Source of the DNA: Saccharicrinis sp963666825
GTDB lineage: Bacteria; Bacteroidota; Bacteroidia; Bacteroidales; Marinilabiliaceae
Reading direction: 5' to 3'
DNA: 64,000 bases
Assembly (NCBI GenBank): GCA_963666825.2
Contig: OY763044.2
Span: 1,984,001 to 2,048,000, forward strand
Under the pieces are notes generated by a model, which saw only the letters and a program-made list of their open reading frames with translations, did not search any database and was not told where the DNA came from. Positions 54,273 through 63,286 of the stretch are shown one piece after another; position 1 is the stretch's first letter; every line of letters begins with the position of its first letter. Made by a program: the position numbers and the translations under genes.

Positions 54273-55390
54273 TATGCTATTGTTTCTTTATATAAAGTAA
54301 ATTGTCCACCATCAACAGAATATACCATACTGTCTTTTTTAATTCTTTTTAATATTGGTAATATTCTATTTAATTGAGTATCTGTTATAAATATTTGTTT
54401 AAAATCTTCGCCTCCTACCAGCTCAATCAATCTATCTCCTCTCTCAGAGTCCAACTTATCAAAAATATCATCCAGCATTAAAATAGGTTTAGTATTCTTA
54501 TGTTGGACTAAAAATTTAAACTGCCCAAGTTTTAGAGCTATTAAAAATGTTTTCTTTTGTCCCTGAGAACCTATCTTCTTTATTGGATAACCATTAATTT
54601 TAAACTCTACATCATCTCTATGTATTCCACGTGTACTATATCCCAAAATCAGATCTTTCTTTCTGGCTTCTTTTAGTACCTCTTCAAAATCCTCCTTTTT
54701 AAGGTGCGATTTATATTCAAAATCAACTTCCTCTCTACTCCCCGAAATATAATTATATACTTCATGAAAAACATCTTTCAACTCGGATAAAAAAACTTCT
54801 CTAGCATTTGAAATTTTACTACCAAGCGACGACATCTGCATATCCCAGATATCCAGCATAGCGTTAGTTTCAGCATTCAAAGTACTTATCCCCTTTAAAT
54901 ATGCATTACGCTGAGCTAAGACTTTATTATAAGAAATTAAATATTCAAGATATGACTTATCATATTGTGAAATAACACTATCAATATATTTTCTTCTTAA
55001 ATCACTTCCTTCAACAATCAAACTTTCATCCTGAGGCGAAATCATAACCAAAGGGAGTAATCCTATATGACTTGAAAGTTTTTCATATTCTTTCTTGTTT
55101 CTTTTAAACTGTTTTTTCTGTCCCTTTTTTAATCCACAGTATATATTTTCCTCATTTTCACCTAATTCATAAGCACCCTGAATAACAAAAAAATCATTAT
55201 CATGCTTAATACTTTGGCTATCAATCGGATTAAAAAAGCTTTTACAAAACGATAAATAATATACAGCATCCAATAAATTGGTTTTTCCGGCACCATTGTT
55301 TCCTACAAAACAATTAATCCCCTCTGTTAAAACCAATTGTGCAGTTTCAATGTTTTTAAAATTTATAAGATGTAGCTTTTTTAAATGCAT
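54272..55390 (-). CDS. recF: DNA replication and repair protein RecF
   Basis: A 372-residue SMC-like ATPase that loads RecA at single-strand gaps with RecO and RecR. Walker A is GNNGAGKTN at 30-38, followed by LLDAVYYLSFCKSF; the signature region (GSQGQKKTFLIALKL) and Walker B (PILMLDDIFDKLD) with the D-loop-like segment follow. Full length. The DUF721 gene overlaps its stop codon. Confidence 0.97.
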   Translation of the reverse strand: MHLKKLHLINFKNIETAQLVLTEGINCFVGNNGAGKTNLLDAVYYLSFCKSFFNPIDSQSIKHDNDFFVIQGAYELGENEENIYCGLKKGQKKQFKRNKKEYEKLSSHIGLLPLVMISPQDESLIVEGSDLRRKYIDSVISQYDKSYLEYLISYNKVLAQRNAYLKGISTLNAETNAMLDIWDMQMSSLGSKISNAREVFLSELKDVFHEVYNYISGSREEVDFEYKSHLKKEDFEEVLKEARKKDLILGYSTRGIHRDDVEFKINGYPIKKIGSQGQKKTFLIALKLGQFKFLVQHKNTKPILMLDDIFDKLDSERGDRLIELVGGEDFKQIFITDTQLNRILPILKRIKKDSMVYSVDGGQFTLYKETIA

Positions 55391-55493
55391 ATATTATGTT
55401 TTCAGCTCACAAATGTAATTATTCAACATTAATATCTTAACATTTCCCTATTTCAAAAAGAATAAAAATGTTAAAGAATTTTGAACCACATAT

Positions 55494-55523
55494 TTTGATT
55501 TTTTCACAAAAGAATTACATTTG
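55494..55523 (+). promoter_or_regulatory. Promoter of the TPR protein gene
   Basis: TTTG at 55494-55497 and TACATTTG at 55516-55523 are 18 bp apart, matching both boxes of the Bacteroidota promoter; the start codon is 27 bp downstream. Confidence 0.7.
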
Positions 55524-55550
55524 CGTATCAATAAAAAATAATAATTATCC

Positions 55551-56243
55551 ATGTCGAATAAGGAAAAAGAATATGCTACTGAAAGTGGTATTGAAAACGT
55601 TGAACATGCGTTAAGTAGAACAGAGCAATTTATTGAAGATAACCAGAAGATCCTAACAATTATAATGTTTGCAATTATTATTATTGTTGGTGGATACTGG
55701 GGAGCTAAAAAACTTTACTTTTTACCAAAAGCAAACGAAGCTCAGGAATCTATGTTTTTTGCTCAGAATTATTTTGAAAAAGACAGTTTTAAACTGGCTT
55801 TAAATGGTGATGGTATGAATATGGGTTTTCTTGAAGTAGCGGATAACTATAGCATGACAAAACCTGGAAAATTAGCTAAATATTATGCTGGTGTTTCTTA
55901 TTTACATTTAGGTGAGTATGATAATGCGATTGAATATTTAAGTGATTTTTCTACAGATGATGAATTATTAAGTGCAACTGCAAAAGGTGCTCTTGGTGAT
56001 GCTTATCTTGAAAAAGGAGATACTGATGCTGCAATTAGCAACTACAAGTCAGCAGCTCAGGTTAACAATAGTGTTGTTGCTCCTACTTATTTCTTTAAAC
56101 TAGGATTAGTTTACGAAAGTCAAAAGAAATATGAAGATGCTGTTGAAGCATACAAAAACATTAAAGATAATTTTAGCACAAGTACAGAAAGCCGTAATAT
56201 CGATAAATATATTACCAGAGCTGAACTTCTTGCAAAAAAATAA
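55551..56243 (+). CDS. Membrane-anchored tetratricopeptide repeat protein
   Basis: A 230-residue protein with one membrane helix at ~35-55 (KILTIIMFAIIIIVGGYWGAK) and a C-terminal stretch of TPR units (GVSYLHLGEYDNAIEYL, GDAYLEKGDTDAAISNYKSAAQ, GLVYESQKKYEDAVEAYKNI). The layout resembles YfgM/ancillary SecYEG-type proteins of Bacteroidota; the role is a guess. It has its own promoter and a strong terminator. Confidence 0.85.
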   Translation: MSNKEKEYATESGIENVEHALSRTEQFIEDNQKILTIIMFAIIIIVGGYWGAKKLYFLPKANEAQESMFFAQNYFEKDSFKLALNGDGMNMGFLEVADNYSMTKPGKLAKYYAGVSYLHLGEYDNAIEYLSDFSTDDELLSATAKGALGDAYLEKGDTDAAISNYKSAAQVNNSVVAPTYFFKLGLVYESQKKYEDAVEAYKNIKDNFSTSTESRNIDKYITRAELLAKK

Positions 56244-56264
56244 ACTTATTTGAAAAATTATAAT

Positions 56265-56302
56265 AAAAGAGGTTGCCAATATTGGCAACCTCTTTTATTT
56301 TT
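56265..56302 (+). terminator. Terminator, shared with the ribH promoter
   Basis: A perfect 32-bp palindrome (56265-56280 and 56281-56296) followed by TATTTTTG. It ends the TPR gene 21 bp after its stop codon. Confidence 0.85.
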
Positions 56303-56303
56303 G
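56273..56303 (+). promoter_or_regulatory. Promoter of ribH embedded in the terminator
   Basis: TTG at 56273-56275 lies in the left stem arm, 20 bp ahead of TATTTTTG at 56296-56303, whose first base belongs to the stem and whose Ts are the terminator tail. The ribH ATG is 23 bp further on. Confidence 0.6.
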
Positions 56304-56326
56304 CATCATATTAAAAAGAAATACTT

Positions 56327-56821
56327 ATGGCAACAAGTTTAAAAAATTTATCAGATTACGATAAAACAAAAATGCCTTCTGCTGCAAATATGAAGTTTGG
56401 TATTGTTGTTTCTGAGTGGAATGAAGAAATTACTGAAGCTTTATATGAAGGTGCATATAATACTTTAATTGAAAATGGAGCTAATCCTGATAATATTATT
56501 AAAAAATACGTACCAGGAAGCTTTGAGCTAACAAAAGGAGGTAAATACATGGCAGAATACACAGATGTTGATGCTGTAATATTATTAGGATGTGTTATAA
56601 AAGGAGACACACCTCACTTTGATTTTGTTTGTGATGGCGTTACTCAAGGTGTTACTCAATTAAATTTAGATTATTCTATACCATTTATTTTTGGACTGAT
56701 CACAACCCTTAACTTACAGCAAGCCAAGGACCGAGCAGGTGGGATTCATGGCAACAAAGGGGATGAAGGTGCAGTTACTGCAATAAAAATGGTGAATATG
56801 GGTTGGAGTTTAAAAAAATAG
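56327..56821 (+). CDS. ribH: 6,7-dimethyl-8-ribityllumazine synthase
   Basis: A 164-residue lumazine synthase, penultimate enzyme of riboflavin synthesis. The pieces FGIVVSEWNEEITEALYEGA, VPGSFELTKGGKYM, LLGCVIKGDTPHFDFVCDGVTQG (with the catalytic His) and PFIFGLITTLNLQQAKDRAGG are all present. No other rib gene is adjacent. Its last codons carry the -33 box of the tRNA cluster. Confidence 0.97.
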   Translation: MATSLKNLSDYDKTKMPSAANMKFGIVVSEWNEEITEALYEGAYNTLIENGANPDNIIKKYVPGSFELTKGGKYMAEYTDVDAVILLGCVIKGDTPHFDFVCDGVTQGVTQLNLDYSIPFIFGLITTLNLQQAKDRAGGIHGNKGDEGAVTAIKMVNMGWSLKK

Positions 56822-56832
56822 TTTTATATTTG
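56803..56832 (+). promoter_or_regulatory. Promoter of the tRNA-Tyr-Thr-Gly cluster, inside ribH
   Basis: TTG at 56803-56805 is within the final ribH codons; TATATTTG at 56825-56832 follows 19 bp later, a perfect -7 box. The predicted start, about 56838, is six bases before tRNA-Tyr. Confidence 0.7.
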
Positions 56833-56843
56833 CATCCGCTTTC

Positions 56844-56926
56844 GGGGAGATACCAAAGCGGCCAACTGGGGCGGACTGTAACTCCGCTGACTTTCGTCTT
56901 CGTAGGTTCGAATCCTGCTCTCCCCA
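56844..56926 (+). tRNA. tRNA-Tyr (GTA)
   Basis: A type II tRNA with a 7-bp acceptor stem GGGGAGA / TCTCCCC, anticodon GTA at 56878-56880, a long variable arm and the T-loop GGTTCGAATCC. Discriminator A; the 3' CCA is not encoded. Confidence 0.95.
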
Positions 56927-56963
56927 CAAAAGATTTAAAACGATAAATCTTAAAAGAAATTTT

Positions 56964-57037
56964 GCCAATGTAGCTCAGCTGGCTAGAGCAGCTGATTTGT
57001 AATCAGCAGGTCGTGGGTTCGAGTCCCTCCATTGGCT
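56964..57037 (+). tRNA. tRNA-Thr (TGT)
   Basis: Acceptor stem GCCAATG / CATTGGC, anticodon stem GCTGA/TCAGC with loop TTTGTAA, anticodon TGT at 56998-57000. T-loop GGTTCGAGTCC. CCA not encoded. Confidence 0.95.
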
Positions 57038-57049
57038 CAATTTTATTTT

Positions 57050-57122
57050 GCGGAAGTAGCTCAGCTGATAGAGCATTAGCCTTCCAAGCTAAGGGTCGCG
57101 GGTTTGATCCCCGTCTTCCGCT
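57050..57122 (+). tRNA. tRNA-Gly (TCC)
   Basis: Acceptor stem GCGGAAG / CTTCCGC, anticodon stem TTAGC/GCTAA with anticodon TCC at 57083-57085, T-loop GGTTTGATCC. CCA not encoded. Confidence 0.95.
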
Positions 57123-57128
57123 CAAAAG

Positions 57129-57160
57129 AAAAGCCATCTGAAAAATCAGATGGCTTTTTT
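57129..57160 (+). terminator. Terminator after the tRNA cluster
   Basis: AAAAGCCATCTGA (129-141) pairs with TCAGATGGCTTTT (146-158) over a 4-A loop and is followed by Ts; seven bases after tRNA-Gly. Confidence 0.9.
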
Positions 57161-57176
57161 CGTTTATAATATTTCA

Positions 57177-57533
57177 CTAACCTTTAATATCATCTCTCCA
57201 TTTCTTATATCTGTCATTTGAATGATACAAAAACCAATCTGTAATTACTCCAAATAGATATAATAAACCAAACATTAAAATAACAGCTATAACCAAGACA
57301 TAATTTGCATAATCTTTTAGTAGTTCGTTTTGCTCGAACACCAATCTTAATCGGGATGAAACATACGCTACAATAACCAGTGAAGGCAAAAGGCTATAAA
57401 AACCAAAATATTTATTCTTTGTATACCGACCAATAACATCATTAGGACAAAAAAGAAAGCTTATTTTTCGTCGAAAGACATAAACGGGTACCAGACATAC
57501 CACAACAACAATATAGCCTATAATTTCATTCAT
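57177..57533 (-). CDS. Membrane protein of unknown function
   Basis: A 118-residue protein with three hydrophobic helices (~3-20, ~45-60, ~75-100) and a charged end (HSNDRYKKWRDDIKG). Family not recognised. It starts 18 bp after the SDR gene on the same strand, so they are probably one transcript. Confidence 0.65.
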   Translation of the reverse strand: MNEIIGYIVVVVCLVPVYVFRRKISFLFCPNDVIGRYTKNKYFGFYSLLPSLVIVAYVSSRLRLVFEQNELLKDYANYVLVIAVILMFGLLYLFGVITDWFLYHSNDRYKKWRDDIKG

Positions 57534-57551
57534 ATTTACAACCTTTAAATA

Positions 57552-58361
57552 CTACAGCTTAAAATACATCAACATCAGACTTTGAAACCAACGCGAAGGC
57601 AACAAATTCTTAACAACAGGCATTATTAACTCAATAGGTGCACCAATTCTATATTTAGGTTTAATCTTTCTCTTTTTAAGTATCTTTTCTATTTTTTTTG
57701 CAACACGAATTGGATCTCCGGCATTTTCAACATTTTCTATGGTCGTTTTACTTATCCTTTCAAATTGATCTTTATATGGAGATTCTTTATCCACACTACT
57801 TTGCTTTTTATTATAAGCAACATCTGTCTTAAAATCACCGGGCTGCAACACACATGCATCAATGCCAAATTGCTTTACTTCCATGCATAATGATTCAGTG
57901 ATTATATCCAACGCCGCCTTACTTGCAGAATAAATTCCATTATAAGGTAATCCGGCTTCTGCAGCCAACGAACTAATAAAAACCAAACGACCACTTCCCT
58001 GCCCTCTCATTTTTGGCAAAACAGCTTTATTTACACGCTGAATTCCATAAACATTCAATTGCATAACTTCATCAATATCTTCAGGCGTAAATGTTTCAAT
58101 TGGTCCGATTGCCCCCCTTCCGGCACATTGTATTACAACGTCAATAGTTTTAACATGTAATATGGCTTTATCAATTGCTTCATTTACTGAAAGCTGATTT
58201 GTAACATCCATTTTAATCCAACTCAAGCCCCCTTCATTGATATCATCATCAACCCTCCTGCCAAATCCAACAACATTATGGCCTTTCTCTTTTAAATAAT
58301 GAGCAACAGACTTTCCTATTCCGGATGTTGCTCCCGTAACTAATATATTCATCTTATTCAT
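57552..58361 (-). CDS. Short-chain dehydrogenase/reductase
   Basis: A 269-residue SDR enzyme. Coenzyme motif TGATSGIG (~9-16) with an FGRRVDD region that suggests NADP, the NNAG-equivalent QCAGRGA, catalytic Ser in FISSLAA and YSASK with the active-site Tyr and Lys. The C-terminal tail after residue 200 is hydrophobic-basic. Substrate unknown. Confidence 0.9.
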   Translation of the reverse strand: MNKMNILVTGATSGIGKSVAHYLKEKGHNVVGFGRRVDDDINEGGLSWIKMDVTNQLSVNEAIDKAILHVKTIDVVIQCAGRGAIGPIETFTPEDIDEVMQLNVYGIQRVNKAVLPKMRGQGSGRLVFISSLAAEAGLPYNGIYSASKAALDIITESLCMEVKQFGIDACVLQPGDFKTDVAYNKKQSSVDKESPYKDQFERISKTTIENVENAGDPIRVAKKIEKILKKRKIKPKYRIGAPIELIMPVVKNLLPSRWFQSLMLMYFKL

Positions 58362-58619
58362 TAATATTTTAAATATCGCAAATCAGAACAACTATCCTGT
58401 TCGCTTTTCTCTTATCATTCTAAAATTCATTCAAATATAAAAATGTTGATTCAATTGCAACATTCAAACAAATAATTAAAAAATCATAAATATCTCTCTA
58501 AAACGTAACATAATATTAAGAATTGAGTATCTAATTCAGAACCTAATTACCAAATAAAACCTTGAGAAGTTGGAATTAAACCATAAATCATTTTCAATTT
58601 CAGAAATGTTTAGCCTGGT

Positions 58620-61196
58620 ATGAACAAAAGAACTAAAAACCATAGAAAATTAATACTACAAGTATTAACTCCAACCTTAATTTCGATATCTCTTTTAATA
58701 TATAGCTATTTCTTCCTGATTGACCACACCCGGTCTCTTTTAATGAATGAAAAGAAACAGCAATCAGAAGAAATGATTAACAGTCTACATAGTGTTATTA
58801 ATGAATATTGTAGAAAAGTTGAAAGAGGTGAAATATCCGAATCTGAGGCTCAAAATATAATTAAAGACATAATTTATAACTCCAGATACGGGAAGGACAA
58901 AAAGAATTATTTCTGGATAATTAATTATAACCAGGAAATGATCTCCCATCCTTATTTCATTGACTACTTGACCTTAGTTCGCTCAAATCCAAACTACGCA
59001 AATACAATGCAAACCATGGGTGAATTAGCTCAAAAACACGGTGAAATATTTTACGAATACAAATGGCAATGGAAAGATGATGCCAGTAGAATAGAATTAA
59101 AAACTTCTTACTTAAAGAACATTCCTCAATGGCAATGGCTTATAGGAACTGGATTTTATCATTTTGAAGTTGAAGAGAATATAAAATCTCTGACCAGATA
59201 CCTTACTATATTACTAATTACATTGATATGCTTTATTATCTCCTTATACATTATTATTATAAGAAAAGCCTTTAAAGATCTAAAATATATTTCCGAAACT
59301 GATCAGGAGCTTATAAATAGCGAAAGATTATTAAGAAATATGGCAAACCAGGTAAATAGTGGTTTAATTATTCTTGAAGATCATAAAGTTGTTTATTCTA
59401 ACGAAATGGCTTCGCAGATATTTGAGGATAACATCCAAAATAAAAGCTATTTTTCTGTTTACGATTATGCTGCAAAAGATGAAATAGAAAGAATTAAGCA
59501 AATCAGGAACAATAACTTTAAGGAAGGTAAAACTGAAATTGCTTTTGGAATAATTACACCCACGAAAAAAAGAAAATATATTAACAACAGATTTACCCAT
59601 ACCTACCGCGACAATATTAAAATCACCTATATACTTGTATCAAACATTACAGATCATATTTTAAAAGAAAATCAACTAAAGATATCATCTCAAACAATAG
59701 ATCAAAGCCCGGATTCCACAATCATCACTGATTTAAATGGAAAAATATTATATGTAAATAAAACATTCTGTAAAGTCAGCGGATATACTATAGATGAAAT
59801 TGTAGGTAAAAAACCATCGGTTCTTAAATCCGACAAGATGAGCCCCAAGGTATACGAAGATTTATGGGAAACAATATCAAAAGGTAAAACATGGAAAAAA
59901 GAATTACTGAACAAAAAGAAAGATGGCACTTTGCTTTGGGAATACACTATTATATTTCCTATACTGGATGAAAATAAAAACATTATTTATTACGCAGCAA
60001 TAAAACGCGACCTTACACAGCAAAAAATCGTTGAACAAGAATTAAAAGAAGCGAAAGAAAAGGGCGACATTGGTATTAAAATAAAGAATGCCTTTTTAAG
60101 CAATGTTAGCCACGAAGTAAATACTCCTTTAAATGTAATAAGTGGATTTACCAATATATTACTTAATGAATTAAGTGAATCAGAACATCAAATAGCTTAC
60201 CTAAAAAACATACAGGAAAATACAGATATACTTATAAAGCTCTTTAATGACATTATGGATTTTACTGCTATCGAGTCAGGAAACATCATTATTGATAAAA
60301 AAGAGATTTTACTTACAGAGTTAATTAACAATATTTGCAAGGAAGCTAATGATCAGGCAAAACACTTTATTCCGCAAAAGAACCTTAATATAATATCTGA
60401 CATTCACGATAATTTTGAAAATGCCATTTTAAATTCTGACATAGAATGGATAACAAGAATTTTTAACGAATTAATTAATAATGCTATTAAATTCAGTTAT
60501 TCAGGTACAATAAGTATAGGTTATAAAATAGATTACGAAAACATTATATTTTATGTAAAAGACCAGGGAATTGGTATTAGCAAAAAAGATCAGGGTGTTA
60601 TTTTTAAGAAATTTATTCACGGAAATAAAGAGTTTGTAAGCCTACATAAAGGTACCGGACTAGGATTACCCATCGCAAAGCTATTAGTAGAGAAATTAAA
60701 CGGCAAAATCTGGTATGAAAGCAAGGAAGACACAGGCTCGTCATTTTACTTTAGTTTCTCATCTATTAATGTCAAAAATTATCAACTAAACAACATCTAT
60801 CAAACCCAATTTCCATATAGTGATTTATTGCAAAATCAAAATGTATTAATACTTGAAGAAAACGACCTCCAATATGATTACATTTTAAATATGTTCACAA
60901 ATAAAAACACTAGTATAAGTAGAGCAAAAAACTCAATTGAATTCACTGAACTTTGTGGTAATATTAAATTTAACCTTATAATACTAGACTACAATTTTGC
61001 TTATAACGAGTTTGGCAACCTGGAAACCAGCTTAAAGTCTATTAATAATTCAGCAATTATAATAACTAAAAGCACTCACAGTTCCGTAGACAATAATATT
61101 CTTAGCTATTGTGATGGTATTTTAACAAAGCCATTTTATAAAAACGAACTATATTCTGAAATAACAAAAGCTTTAGAAAGAGTTAGTAATAATTAA
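58620..61196 (+). CDS. Hybrid sensor histidine kinase (Cache-PAS-PAS-HisKA-HATPase-REC)
   Basis: An 858-residue membrane kinase. Two helices (~14-33 and ~190-215) bracket a periplasmic sCache_2-like sensor domain (YFWIINYNQEMISHP ... WQWLIGTGFYHFEVEE). Two PAS domains follow (~232-340; ~352-470 with a PAC-like end), then HisKA with phospho-His498 (SNVSHEVNTPL), an ATPase domain (NELINNAIKF, DQGIGIS, GTGLGLPIAK) and a C-terminal receiver domain with Asp790 (LIILDYN) and the conserved Lys in LTKPF. Ligand and partner are unknown; no response regulator gene is adjacent, so it is an orphan. Confidence 0.92.
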   Translation: MNKRTKNHRKLILQVLTPTLISISLLIYSYFFLIDHTRSLLMNEKKQQSEEMINSLHSVINEYCRKVERGEISESEAQNIIKDIIYNSRYGKDKKNYFWIINYNQEMISHPYFIDYLTLVRSNPNYANTMQTMGELAQKHGEIFYEYKWQWKDDASRIELKTSYLKNIPQWQWLIGTGFYHFEVEENIKSLTRYLTILLITLICFIISLYIIIIRKAFKDLKYISETDQELINSERLLRNMANQVNSGLIILEDHKVVYSNEMASQIFEDNIQNKSYFSVYDYAAKDEIERIKQIRNNNFKEGKTEIAFGIITPTKKRKYINNRFTHTYRDNIKITYILVSNITDHILKENQLKISSQTIDQSPDSTIITDLNGKILYVNKTFCKVSGYTIDEIVGKKPSVLKSDKMSPKVYEDLWETISKGKTWKKELLNKKKDGTLLWEYTIIFPILDENKNIIYYAAIKRDLTQQKIVEQELKEAKEKGDIGIKIKNAFLSNVSHEVNTPLNVISGFTNILLNELSESEHQIAYLKNIQENTDILIKLFNDIMDFTAIESGNIIIDKKEILLTELINNICKEANDQAKHFIPQKNLNIISDIHDNFENAILNSDIEWITRIFNELINNAIKFSYSGTISIGYKIDYENIIFYVKDQGIGISKKDQGVIFKKFIHGNKEFVSLHKGTGLGLPIAKLLVEKLNGKIWYESKEDTGSSFYFSFSSINVKNYQLNNIYQTQFPYSDLLQNQNVLILEENDLQYDYILNMFTNKNTSISRAKNSIEFTELCGNIKFNLIILDYNFAYNEFGNLETSLKSINNSAIIITKSTHSSVDNNILSYCDGILTKPFYKNELYSEITKALERVSNN

Positions 61197-61225
61197 TATA
61201 CTACTAATAGAAATATCATAAAAAC

Positions 61226-61260
61226 AAAAAGCTTGTAAGTTTATAACTTACAAGCTTTTT
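61226..61260. terminator. Bidirectional terminator
   Basis: A perfect 16-bp stem (61226-61241 with 61245-61260) with a 3-nt loop has A5/T5 on both sides. It serves the kinase gene on the plus strand and the tRNA-Arg pair on the minus strand, whose 3' end is one base away. Confidence 0.9.
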
Positions 61261-61261
61261 G

Positions 61262-61335
61262 TGAACCTGAAGGGATTCGAACCCCTAACCTCTGCGGCCG
61301 TAACGCAGTGCACTATCCAGTTATGCTACAGGTCC
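61262..61335 (-). tRNA. tRNA-Arg (ACG), copy 1
   Basis: Read on the minus strand: acceptor GGACCTG / CAGGTTC, anticodon stem CTGCG/CGCAG with loop TTACGGC (anticodon ACG), T-loop GGTTCGAATCC. CCA not encoded. Downstream member of a tandem pair 120 bp apart. Confidence 0.95.
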
Positions 61336-61381
61336 AATAATTTCGTATAAAACATCTAAGATTACCTTAGAATTTTTGTTG

Positions 61382-61455
61382 TGAATCTGAAGGGATTCGA
61401 ACCCCTAACCTCTGCGGCCGTAACGCAGTGCACTATCCAGTTATGCTACAGATCC
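61382..61455 (-). tRNA. tRNA-Arg (ACG), copy 2
   Basis: Identical to copy 1 except for one acceptor-stem pair: GGATCTG / CAGATTC, so C4-G69 has become T4-A69 and pairing is kept. Anticodon ACG. Confidence 0.95.
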
Positions 61456-61498
61456 TTTTTTTAGCGCTTTTGAGATAATGCATTTCTCAAATGCGGTG

Positions 61499-61531
61499 CA
61501 AATATAAGGAATTCAATTTTAAGTTTCCAAA
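61499..61531 (-). promoter_or_regulatory. Promoter of the tRNA-Arg pair
   Basis: Minus-strand TTTG (61531-61528), 21 bp, then TATATTTG (61506-61499). The leader before the first tRNA forms a TTTGAGA/TCTCAAA hairpin (61469-61491). Confidence 0.6.
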
Positions 61532-61618
61532 TCAAAAAACTAAAAAAATGAACATTTCATAGTTTTCAAACCAAGCAAAACACCATAAAGAAATAAATTA
61601 CAGTTATTTATAGACATA

Positions 61619-61649
61619 AAAAAAAGAGTAAAAAAATTACTCTTTTTTT
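61619..61649 (-). terminator. Terminator after the NigD-like gene
   Basis: A 13-bp AT-rich stem (AAAAAAAGAGTAA / TTACTCTTTTTTT) with T residues behind it, 13 bp after the stop codon at 61663. Confidence 0.75.
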
Positions 61650-61662
61650 ATGTCTAATACTA

Positions 61663-62451
61663 TTATTGAATTTCTGATATCGAAACATCATTAAACTTAC
61701 GTGAATTAGTAATAGATTCACTTGTTATTTCATTTGATGAATAGTCATAAGTTAATACCTTGTTATATTCATATTGATTATAATATCCCCAACTTCTTAC
61801 ATATATATCAACTGTTGATTGCCCTTCTATTTTTAATTGACTAATATCAAATGAAGCTATCCCCCATTGCACATAACTCCATACGTCTCCATTATCATTA
61901 TGTTTTAACTCGAGCAATATTTCTCCGTTGTCTGATGTTGGATTTTCACTATCATAAACCAAATTGACATAATGCATTAAATTATAACCGTAATATTCAA
62001 ATTGTACATTTAAATAATCATCAGTAAACCAAGTGTCAACTATATGAATTGGAGAATCTCCTATTGAATCAATCACTTCTTCTGTTGTTTCCTCAGTAAA
62101 ATTAAAAATTGGTTTTGTCAATATCTCATCATAGCTTTTTAATTCAATATAATAATCCAATAAATCAGAATCAGTAGCTTCATTTTCTAATTCATAATAA
62201 AATAAAAGCCTCATTCCATCCTCAAACTCAGATGCATCAACTGTGTTATATTTTTGACCAAATTTTACACCATCATCAGTAACTATATAAAAACTATCAT
62301 CTATTAAATAAACAGTTCCTGATGTTATCCACACATCGTCATCATTATATGTATCATCATCATTAAAAATATCATTACATGATACAAAAACCAACATACT
62401 TACCAATAATGGCAAAATAAATCTCAACTTGTTCATAGCCTTTCTTTTCAA
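61663..62451 (-). CDS. NigD-like lipoprotein
   Basis: A 262-residue lipoprotein; lipobox FVSCND gives Cys ~26. A start at 62436 (MNKLRF) would give the same lipobox and a shorter lead. The N-terminal part (~45-120) looks like the OB-fold domain and the C-terminal part, with DTWFTDDYLNVQFEYYGYN, is typical of NigD. These are outer-envelope proteins found throughout Bacteroidota, biochemical role unclear. It follows the Crp/Fnr gene by about 100 bp on the same strand. Confidence 0.8.
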   Translation of the reverse strand: MKRKAMNKLRFILPLLVSMLVFVSCNDIFNDDDTYNDDDVWITSGTVYLIDDSFYIVTDDGVKFGQKYNTVDASEFEDGMRLLFYYELENEATDSDLLDYYIELKSYDEILTKPIFNFTEETTEEVIDSIGDSPIHIVDTWFTDDYLNVQFEYYGYNLMHYVNLVYDSENPTSDNGEILLELKHNDNGDVWSYVQWGIASFDISQLKIEGQSTVDIYVRSWGYYNQYEYNKVLTYDYSSNEITSESITNSRKFNDVSISEIQ

Positions 62452-62550
62452 TTTACATTATTCAATTTAAGCATTATATAATTGAATGCCTATAGTGATT
62501 AGACTTAGAAAAGTGTCAATAGTTGCGTGATTGAACCATTAATTTCATAA

Positions 62551-63222
62551 TTATTTCAAACACTCTTTTAAACCAGGAATATCTATAATTTTAATTGTTT
62601 TACCATTGGCTTCAATTAATCCTTCATTATGTAAATCCCGGATACCTCTGCCAACCGAAGGCCTTGTTACTCCAAACAATTCAGCTAATTCATTCTGTGA
62701 CTTATCCAACACAACAATACTTTGTCCCTGAGCAGATTGAAGAAGATAATTGGCAATTTTTCCTTTTATTGTCTGGAATGTTAAAAATTTAATTTTTTGA
62801 GATAGAAATTGTGATCGGTTTGATATAGAATTTAGAAAATTAAGAAGCACCATCTTATTATCCTGAAAAAGCTTTAATATAGATTCCTTAGGTAAAACAA
62901 GTAATTCAGAATCAACATTTGCAATAATATTTACAGGAAAGGTATTTGATTTACCAAACAAAAATGCCACCGCTAAAGGTTTAGGCGGTTCAATATCTTC
63001 AATCTTTATAGTTTTCCCGGAAAAATCAATCATTTCCCCCTTAACACTTCCTGTTAACACAACTAATAAACGATCTACTTTATCTCCGGCACTAACCACC
63101 ATTTGACCTTTATTGTACTTTTTTATCTGATAATGTATATCTGCAAATGCTGAAGTAATTTCTTCAATTGTTAATCCCTTAAATAAGGGGCTCTTTACTA
63201 AAAAAGGAAAATCCTGAATCAT
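62551..63222 (-). CDS. Crp/Fnr-family transcription regulator
   Basis: A 223-residue regulator. Residues ~15-130 are a cNMP-binding-like sensor domain (GQMVVSAGDKVDRLLVVLTGSVKG), followed by a dimer helix (~130-150) and a Crp-type winged helix (SQNELAELFGVTRPSVGRGIRDLHNEGLIE). Only one Cys, near the end, is present, so it has no FNR-type iron-sulfur cluster. It is divergent from a 4Fe-4S protein gene and a 16-bp palindrome lies between. By analogy with HcpR-like proteins it may sense NO or redox state; that is inference. Confidence 0.88.
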   Translation of the reverse strand: MIQDFPFLVKSPLFKGLTIEEITSAFADIHYQIKKYNKGQMVVSAGDKVDRLLVVLTGSVKGEMIDFSGKTIKIEDIEPPKPLAVAFLFGKSNTFPVNIIANVDSELLVLPKESILKLFQDNKMVLLNFLNSISNRSQFLSQKIKFLTFQTIKGKIANYLLQSAQGQSIVVLDKSQNELAELFGVTRPSVGRGIRDLHNEGLIEANGKTIKIIDIPGLKECLK

Positions 63223-63286
63223 ATTTTATTGAATATTTTAGACCTACACTGAAAAAAACAGAGAAATATACATTTTTTTTTGCCTT

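Noticed and set aside
61262..61455. Tandem tRNA-Arg genes as an integration site of a mobile element
   Set aside because: Both copies are complete, no integrase or att-type duplication flanks them, and the neighbours are ordinary core genes.
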